This document shows, piece by piece, positions 62,101 through 64,000 of a DNA stretch of 64,000 nt. The position numbers and the translations under genes were made by a program. The notes beneath the pieces were generated by a model. That model saw only the letters and a program-made list of their open reading frames with translations. It had not been told where the DNA came from and made no database searches. Numbering within the stretch: position 1 is the first letter of the stretch; each line of letters opens with the position of its first letter. The DNA comes from Scytonema hofmannii PCC 7110 (lineage in GTDB: Bacteria > Cyanobacteriota > Cyanobacteriia > Cyanobacteriales > Nostocaceae): NCBI RefSeq assembly GCF_000346485.2, contig NZ_KQ976354.1, positions 3,227,421 through 3,291,420 on the forward strand, written 5' to 3'.

Positions 62101-64000
62101 AACAATTCCCAAATGCTTTTTCCCAGCAATGCTTCCTTAGGCAATCCAACCGTTTCCACAACCCGGTTATTGACGTAGATATAACGCCACTCTCGATCCA
62201 GGACTAAAAACAGATCGTTAATTCCTGAGAGAACAGATTCCAGTTGCTCTTTCGCCGTTTCCACTTCTCGTCGCTGCGCCTGCTCGCGACGGGTTGACTC
62301 CTGCCGCAACTGAGCCAATTTCAGGTTTGCCTCTACCCGTGCTAGAAGTTCGCGGGCAGAGAAGGGTTTGATCAGATAGTCATCGGCTCCTGCTTCGATT
62401 CCTTCAATGCGAGACTCTTCTCCAGCACGAGCGGAAAGCAGGATGATGGGCAATTCCTTTGTCTGCGGGTCAGCCCTCAACTCCCGCAGCAACTCGAATC
62501 CATCTAATTCCGGCATCATCACATCCGTAAGCACCAGATCGGGGAGTTGCTGACGAACGGCAGCTAATGCAGCCACCCCATCCCTCACCGCTTCCACTTC
62601 ATACTGTTGGCTCAACAGACGCTTTACATAGTCACGCATATCGGCATTGTCATCTGCCAGCAGAATTCGTGTAGTCCGCTCAGAGGAGGAATCTTGCTCC
62701 CCTGCTCCCCTGCTCCCCTGCCCCTCCTCTTCAGGGAGCCAACGTAATACTTCTTCAACATAAGGTGTAGCTCCTGTTACTGTTGATGTCAGAGTGCGGG
62801 TTGAATTAATGCATTCGCTCGGCAAATGAGCATATCCAGTAGGAATTGATACGGTGAAACTCGTTCCCCGGTCAACGACGCTGCTCACCTGAATTGTGCC
62901 ACCATGCAAGCGTACTAGTTCTTGAACTAACGACAGGCCAATCCCCGATCCTTCGTAAGTCCGTCCTCTTGCCCCCTGCACCCGATGAAACCGTTCAAAG
63001 ATGTGGGGTAGCTCGTCAGCTGGAATACCTGTACCCGTGTCCCGTACCTCTAGCTCAACGCAGTCTTGGCAATCGTACAGGGTAACCGCGATCTCTCCCT
63101 CAAACGTGAATTTAAAGGCGTTGGAGAGCAGGTTCAGCACAATCTTCTCCCACATCTGGCGATCGACATACACGAATCGAGATAAGGGAGAACAGTGTAC
63201 TACTAAACGCATCCCAGCCCGCTCGATAGCTGAACGAAACACGCCTGCTAAATCTGCTGTCAGCATCGCCAAGTCAGTCGGCTCATACACGGCTTGAACG
63301 CGATCTGCTTCAATCCGGGAGAAATCCAGTAAGGTATTGACCAGTTTTAACAAGCGCAGGGAATTACGATGAACGGTTTCCAGTTGTTCGCGTTCGCTCG
63401 GATTTAGTCCTGCGGAATTGCTTAGCGTATCTTTCAACAGTCCCAATATGAGTGTGAGGGGAGTGCGAAACTCGTGGCTGATGTTGCTGAAGAAGGTCGT
63501 TTTAGCTCGGTCTAGTTCTGCCAGTGCCTCTGCTCGTTTGCGTTCTGCTTCATACGCACGGGCATTGGCGATCGCGGTGCCAATGAACCCAGTGACAAGG
63601 TCAAAGAACGTCCGGTATGCTGTATCTAGCACGAGATAATGGCTAACGCCAACGACAAAAAGCCCGGTGAGATGCTCGTTGGTCCCGACAGAAATGGGAA
63701 GCACTAACACCTGCTTTGTCAAATCGGGACGGGGTTCGCCAGGAAACTGAGCAACGAGCGTTTCGAGGTTGGAGCACTCAGCGGGGCGCTGCGTCCGAAG
63801 CACCAACGCAAGCGGCAACACTGAGGAGTCATCGTCTGCGCTCACCACCCAAGGCAACAGATACCCGTCTTCGGGAAGCCCAACCGAGGCGCTCATTGTG
63901 GCGCGAGTACCCGTCTCGTCTACAAGGTAAATGGCGGCAAACGGGATGTCGTGTGGATTCTCAGCTATAACCTTCGCCGCTTCTTGGCATGCCTCCTCAG
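59097..64000 (-). CDS. Very large hybrid sensor histidine kinase, 5' end beyond the window
   Basis: The frame is open to the right edge, so the gene is partial; 1633 codons are visible, and the first Met inside (63896) is not the likely start. Numbering from that Met: GAF (to about 115), HisKA with NISHEFRTPL (H141), ATPase (about 185-345), receiver 1 (ILLADDNADMRDY...TDVMMPELDG, about 412-530), PAS (about 550-660), PAS/PAC (about 665-790), GAF (about 800-945), PAS (about 960-1075), PAS (about 1085-1200), second HisKA VSHELRSPLNP (about 1235), second ATPase (about 1330-1445) and a C-terminal receiver (VLVVDDDADSREF...SDIGMPEVDG, about 1470-1595). There is no membrane helix in the visible part. 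The protein combines two full kinase modules. A tandem gctcccct repeat (62696-62719) lies in frame before receiver 1. Confidence 0.93.
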   Translation of the reverse strand, partial: EEACQEAAKVIAENPHDIPFAAIYLVDETGTRATMSASVGLPEDGYLLPWVVSADDDSSVLPLALVLRTQRPAECSNLETLVAQFPGEPRPDLTKQVLVLPISVGTNEHLTGLFVVGVSHYLVLDTAYRTFFDLVTGFIGTAIANARAYEAERKRAEALAELDRAKTTFFSNISHEFRTPLTLILGLLKDTLSNSAGLNPSEREQLETVHRNSLRLLKLVNTLLDFSRIEADRVQAVYEPTDLAMLTADLAGVFRSAIERAGMRLVVHCSPLSRFVYVDRQMWEKIVLNLLSNAFKFTFEGEIAVTLYDCQDCVELEVRDTGTGIPADELPHIFERFHRVQGARGRTYEGSGIGLSLVQELVRLHGGTIQVSSVVDRGTSFTVSIPTGYAHLPSECINSTRTLTSTVTGATPYVEEVLRWLPEEEGQGSRGAGEQDSSSERTTRILLADDNADMRDYVKRLLSQQYEVEAVRDGVAALAAVRQQLPDLVLTDVMMPELDGFELLRELRADPQTKELPIILLSARAGEESRIEGIEAGADDYLIKPFSARELLARVEANLKLAQLRQESTRREQAQRREVETAKEQLESVLSGINDLFLVLDREWRYIYVNNRVVETVGLPKEALLGKSIWELFPDVVGSKFYTQVHRAIAEQTAVHFEYYYPAWNRWFENHAYPSSDGLTIFITEISDRKRAEVALRESEARFRSFAENSNDVIWITSAREYRLIYVSPSYDRVWGRLATEIYTDLTRFIEYVHPDDRQRIQTGWEQCIQGGFSQEYRVIRPDGSIVWIYDRGFPIYDDRGELLYLGGIAEDITKRKQAELMLVEQKKLLESIASGHPLDECLSAVCVSVSNLNPPTRACILLTDAQCRKFPHSIAPDFPPLFGEGLKDAPINDLCIGTCGEAVYSRQPITCADIANDNRWSKEWRDLCVAHGVLACHSVPVLGVDNQPLGSLMLCLNEARMPTDWEYQLATFGTQIASIVFERDRSSLALRESEERLRRVIEIETVGVIFFKTDGSITDANDAFVQMSGYSREDFEQGRVRWNEMTPPEWMPHSLRAIEEFQSTGYTTPYEKEYIRKDGSRWWALFAASRLSDGEGVELIVDISARKQAEDALRQREAELHLVTNAVPALISFVDSDQRYRFNNRGYEEWFGHPETEIYGKHIREVLGETAYEEIRPYVEQVLAGQQVTFESQIPYKDGGTRYVRATYVPRFNSQGSVEGFVALVNDISDRKRAETEREQLLAREQAARAEAERANRVKDEFLAIVSHELRSPLNPILGWSTLLQTQTLDRAKTTYALSTIARNAKLQSELIEDLLDISRILRGKLSLNVCPVDLASTIQAAMETVRLAAQAKSIQIHTILEPEVGLVSGDSSRLQQVVWNLLSNAVKFTPSGGRVDIRLERLGSVAQITVSDTGKGIHPDFLPHVFDYFRQEDGATTRKFGGLGLGLAIVHHLVELHGGTVKAESPGEGQGAIFTVRLSLMQTSPKINQDGKPSEPALDLTGIQVLVVDDDADSREFVAFLIEQYGANVINVASAGEALVALTHSKPDVLLSDIGMPEVDGYMLMRQVRALPPEQGGQIPAIALTAYAGEINYRQAILAGFQRHIPKPVDPANLVYSIADLVRDVTSMERQ

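Overview
The window comes from a cyanobacterium, most probably a filamentous, heterocyst-forming type. The palindrome GCGATCGC (HIP1) recurs throughout, in genes and between them. dnaE stops inside a split intein, as in cyanobacteria. A decayed xisI gene, pentapeptide-repeat, HEAT, caspase and WD40 proteins, and many tandem heptamer repeats point the same way. No tRNA, rRNA or CRISPR array was recognised.

Layout. 0-12 kb is a patchwork of small genes: a rhomboid-fold protein lacking the catalytic serine, a pentapeptide protein, an SDR enzyme, a methyltransferase, a TrmH/SpoU RNA methylase, a DUF262 protein, a flavin monooxygenase and a phage Gp37/Gp68-like protein. Among them are worn-out pieces of mobile or toxin genes: a UPF0175 antitoxin with a frameshifted toxin, and xisI with a stop codon. 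12-20 kb holds priA (with a repeat inserted in frame), a group 2 sigma factor, a GNAT enzyme, an SRPBCC protein and fragments of a TnpB-type element. 20-25 kb holds dnaE-N with its intein half and a dicarboxylate-type symporter.

25-39 kb is a chemosensory locus. A response regulator faces cheY-cheA-cheW-soluble MCP-HEAT protein-cheR, followed on the same strand by cheB-cheY-cheC-PAS histidine kinase. All core functions are present (receptor, kinase, adaptor, methylation and demethylation, CheY and a CheC-type phosphatase). The receptor has no membrane segment, so the signal is probably cytoplasmic or relayed by a partner.

39-43 kb carries pstC-pstA-pstB for phosphate uptake without pstS. Upstream lies what I read as an orphan HEARO/omega RNA element keeping only the first five codons of its iscB gene. 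43-50 kb has a Gfo/Idh/MocA oxidoreductase, a large protein plus overlapping flavoprotein that may be a LodA/LodB-like pair, and two methionine-salvage genes (mtnD, mtnB). 50-57 kb holds two caspase-fold genes; the second is a caspase-STAND NTPase-14xWD40 protein, a plausible cell-death or anti-phage module. 57-64 kb has an AbrB-type antitoxin with an internally deleted PIN toxin, an envelope protein, a TnpB remnant and a very large hybrid histidine kinase that runs off the right edge.

Three themes recur. Short repeats have entered coding sequence or supply stop codons (priA, cheA, the symporter, the HEAT protein, mtnD, the large kinase). Antitoxins persist beside broken or missing toxins. 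TnpB/IscB elements survive only as scars.
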